Shown here piece after piece: positions 63,132 to 64,000 of a stretch of DNA of 64,000 nucleotides. The DNA lies in NCBI RefSeq assembly GCF_000682715.1, contig NZ_AWFH01000006.1, positions 24,361 through 88,360 on the forward strand. The letters are read 5' to 3'. The notes under the pieces were generated by a model. That model had not been told where the DNA came from. It was given only the letters and a program-made list of their open reading frames with translations, and did not search any database. The position numbers and the translations under genes were made by a program. Origin of the DNA: Hyphomonas atlantica corrig. (GTDB lineage Bacteria; Pseudomonadota; Alphaproteobacteria; Caulobacterales; Hyphomonadaceae). Position 1 is the stretch's first letter, and the number at the start of each line of letters is the position of its first letter.

Positions 63132-63674
63132 ATGACGAAACGCGGCCTGACCCCGGAAGAATCCCGTGCCTGGGCGCGTGTGGCGAAAACGATCAAGCCG
63201 ATCGGGCCGGCGCAGGACAGTCTGGAAGATTTTGAGCGTGCGCTGGAGGCGGGTGAGCCGGTATCCCCGAACCGACCGCGCAAATCATCCGCCAGCGGCC
63301 TGATTGCTGCAGCCGGCCGGGCGACCGAAACGCCCAAGCAGTCCGCCCGGGCGGCTGACCGGAAGGGTGAAAAGCGCGTACGCCGCGGCCGACTGGAGCT
63401 GGCAGGCAAGATTGACCTGCACGGCCATACTCAGGCTTCAGCCGAAGCGATGCTGCACACATTCCTGAAACGCAGTCGGGCCGAAGGCGCGCGCTGCGTG
63501 CTGGTGATTACAGGTAAAGGACGCGGGGGCGAGGGGGTGCTTCGCCGGAATTTTCTGGACTGGGTTCAGGGGCCTGAGGCCAGTCATCTTGTGTCTGGCT
63601 ATTCAGAGGCTCATGCGCGTCATGGAGGCTCTGGTGCATTCTATCTTTTTCTTCGTCGGTCATCTTCGCCCTGA
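63132..63674 (+). CDS. Smr-domain protein
   Basis: A 180-aa protein with a basic disordered N-terminal half and a C-terminal Smr (MutS2-like nuclease) domain: KIDLHGHTQASAEAML near 94-109 (DLHG), LVITGKGRGGEGVLRRNF near 124-141 (TGKG) and the final strand GAFYLFLRR near 168-176. Typical neighbour of mltA. Its last 167 bp lie antisense to the 3' part of the next gene. Confidence 0.92.
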   Translation: MTKRGLTPEESRAWARVAKTIKPIGPAQDSLEDFERALEAGEPVSPNRPRKSSASGLIAAAGRATETPKQSARAADRKGEKRVRRGRLELAGKIDLHGHTQASAEAMLHTFLKRSRAEGARCVLVITGKGRGGEGVLRRNFLDWVQGPEASHLVSGYSEAHARHGGSGAFYLFLRRSSSP

Positions 63675-63942
63675 GTTCCTCCGCCATCGCCTCCAGCCTA
63701 CGCATGTCTTCTGCATACGCCTCGGCCAGAAGATCCGGATGCAGAGACTGCATGACACTTAGCGGCGTGTAGAGATTGTTGAGCGGGTCTTCCTCGAACG
63801 TGTCGACGTCCGCGTGCAGATAGGGATAGTTCTTTGTGATGCGCCGCAAATATTTCACCACGGTGCGAAAACTCTGCAAGTTATAGGTGCGCTGGAATTT
63901 CACGCGGAACGTGTTGCGGTGGCGGGCTTTGCGTCGGGGCAT
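63508..63942 (-). CDS. Hypothetical protein, tail-overlapping the Smr gene
   Basis: A 144-aa protein starting MPRRKARHRNTFRVKFQRTY with GAGGAG about 8-9 nt before the ATG at 63942. The N-terminal third is very basic, the middle is helical and acidic (PDLLAEAYAEDMRRLEAMAEELRAKMTDEE), and the C-terminus is Pro-rich and falls within the antisense overlap with the Smr gene. No family recognised. The strong ribosome site and non-shadow composition of the first 90 residues support it. Confidence 0.6.
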   Translation of the reverse strand: MPRRKARHRNTFRVKFQRTYNLQSFRTVVKYLRRITKNYPYLHADVDTFEEDPLNNLYTPLSVMQSLHPDLLAEAYAEDMRRLEAMAEELRAKMTDEEKDRMHQSLHDAHEPLNSQTQDDWPQAPEPSPENSGEAPPRPRVLYL

Positions 63943-63969
63943 GATGAAGTCTCCTCTCAGCGCCCAAAG

Positions 63970-63998
63970 CCGGACTGGCCGCAACCATCCGGGTATCC
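63970..63998 (+). repeat. Dispersed 29-bp repeat, copy 2
   Basis: Second copy of the element at 13369-13397, with the same two blocks and a 4-bp spacer (CGCA here, TCTC there). It lies at the window edge, upstream of the 144-aa gene. Confidence 0.8.
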
Positions 63999-64000
63999 TG

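Noticed and set aside
1..64000. tRNA or rRNA genes
   Set aside because: No cloverleaf-like or rRNA-like stretch was recognised in any intergenic gap by eye; a tRNAscan run could still find one.

Overview
The window is a chromosomal segment of an alphaproteobacterium, most likely of the Hyphomonadaceae (Caulobacterales side). The gene order holA-parB-parA-rsmG-mnmG-mnmE-rho-hemJ-hemH-hemE-[origin]-ppsR-maf-aroE-coaE-dnaQ-secB-Tim44-mltA-smr is the Caulobacter-type origin neighbourhood. GANTC (CcrM) and TTAA-N7-TTAA (CtrA) sites lie in the hemE-ppsR gap, as expected for this group.

Layout. 1-7.8 kb: the end of a helical-repeat protein, xerD, small membrane proteins, a 2OG-Fe(II) oxygenase, a malyl-CoA-lyase-type aldolase, a GNAT acetyltransferase and a GGDEF/EAL phosphodiesterase candidate. 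7.9-19.6 kb: the plus-strand histidine genes hisB, hisH, hisA, hisF and hisE, split by mostly minus-strand insertions (methyltransferase, M20 hydrolase, a small Cys-rich protein, a GIY-YIG nuclease, two GGDEF cyclases, three tiny proteins, an enoyl-CoA hydratase). 19.6-27.4 kb: glycosyltransferase, DUF6065, ProX, TonB-dependent receptor, TPR-sulfotransferase and aldo/keto reductase. 27.4-42.9 kb: ftsK, a fasciclin protein, amt, ubiH-like, a cnoX/LON-N/Trm112/DUF971 block, lolA, xthA, an OmpR-type regulator, an L,D-transpeptidase, a PLP homeostasis protein, a thiE-like gene, an NtrZ-like protein and a porin. 42.5-63.9 kb: the origin-proximal core, with leuS-lptE-holA, parBA with two perfect parS sites inside rsmG and mnmG, tRNA modification genes, rho, haem genes, the putative origin, and then the ppsR to smr run.

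The most unusual locus is 12.88-14.04 kb. A GIY-YIG nuclease gene is bracketed on each side by an inverted doublet of a 32-bp REP-like palindrome. Copies differ by compensatory changes in the stem. A hairpin-rich, apparently non-coding segment of about 380 bp lies beside the gene, and a second palindrome family forms a further doublet next to it. This resembles a RAYT/REP system with a GIY-YIG enzyme in place of the Y1 transposase; mobility and RNA expression are inference. The second highlight is the putative origin (56650-56997). It has four perfect copies of GAGTCACAGG, each containing a GANTC site, seven GANTC sites in about 186 bp, a perfect CtrA box and a perfect DnaA box. No tRNA, rRNA or CRISPR array was recognised.
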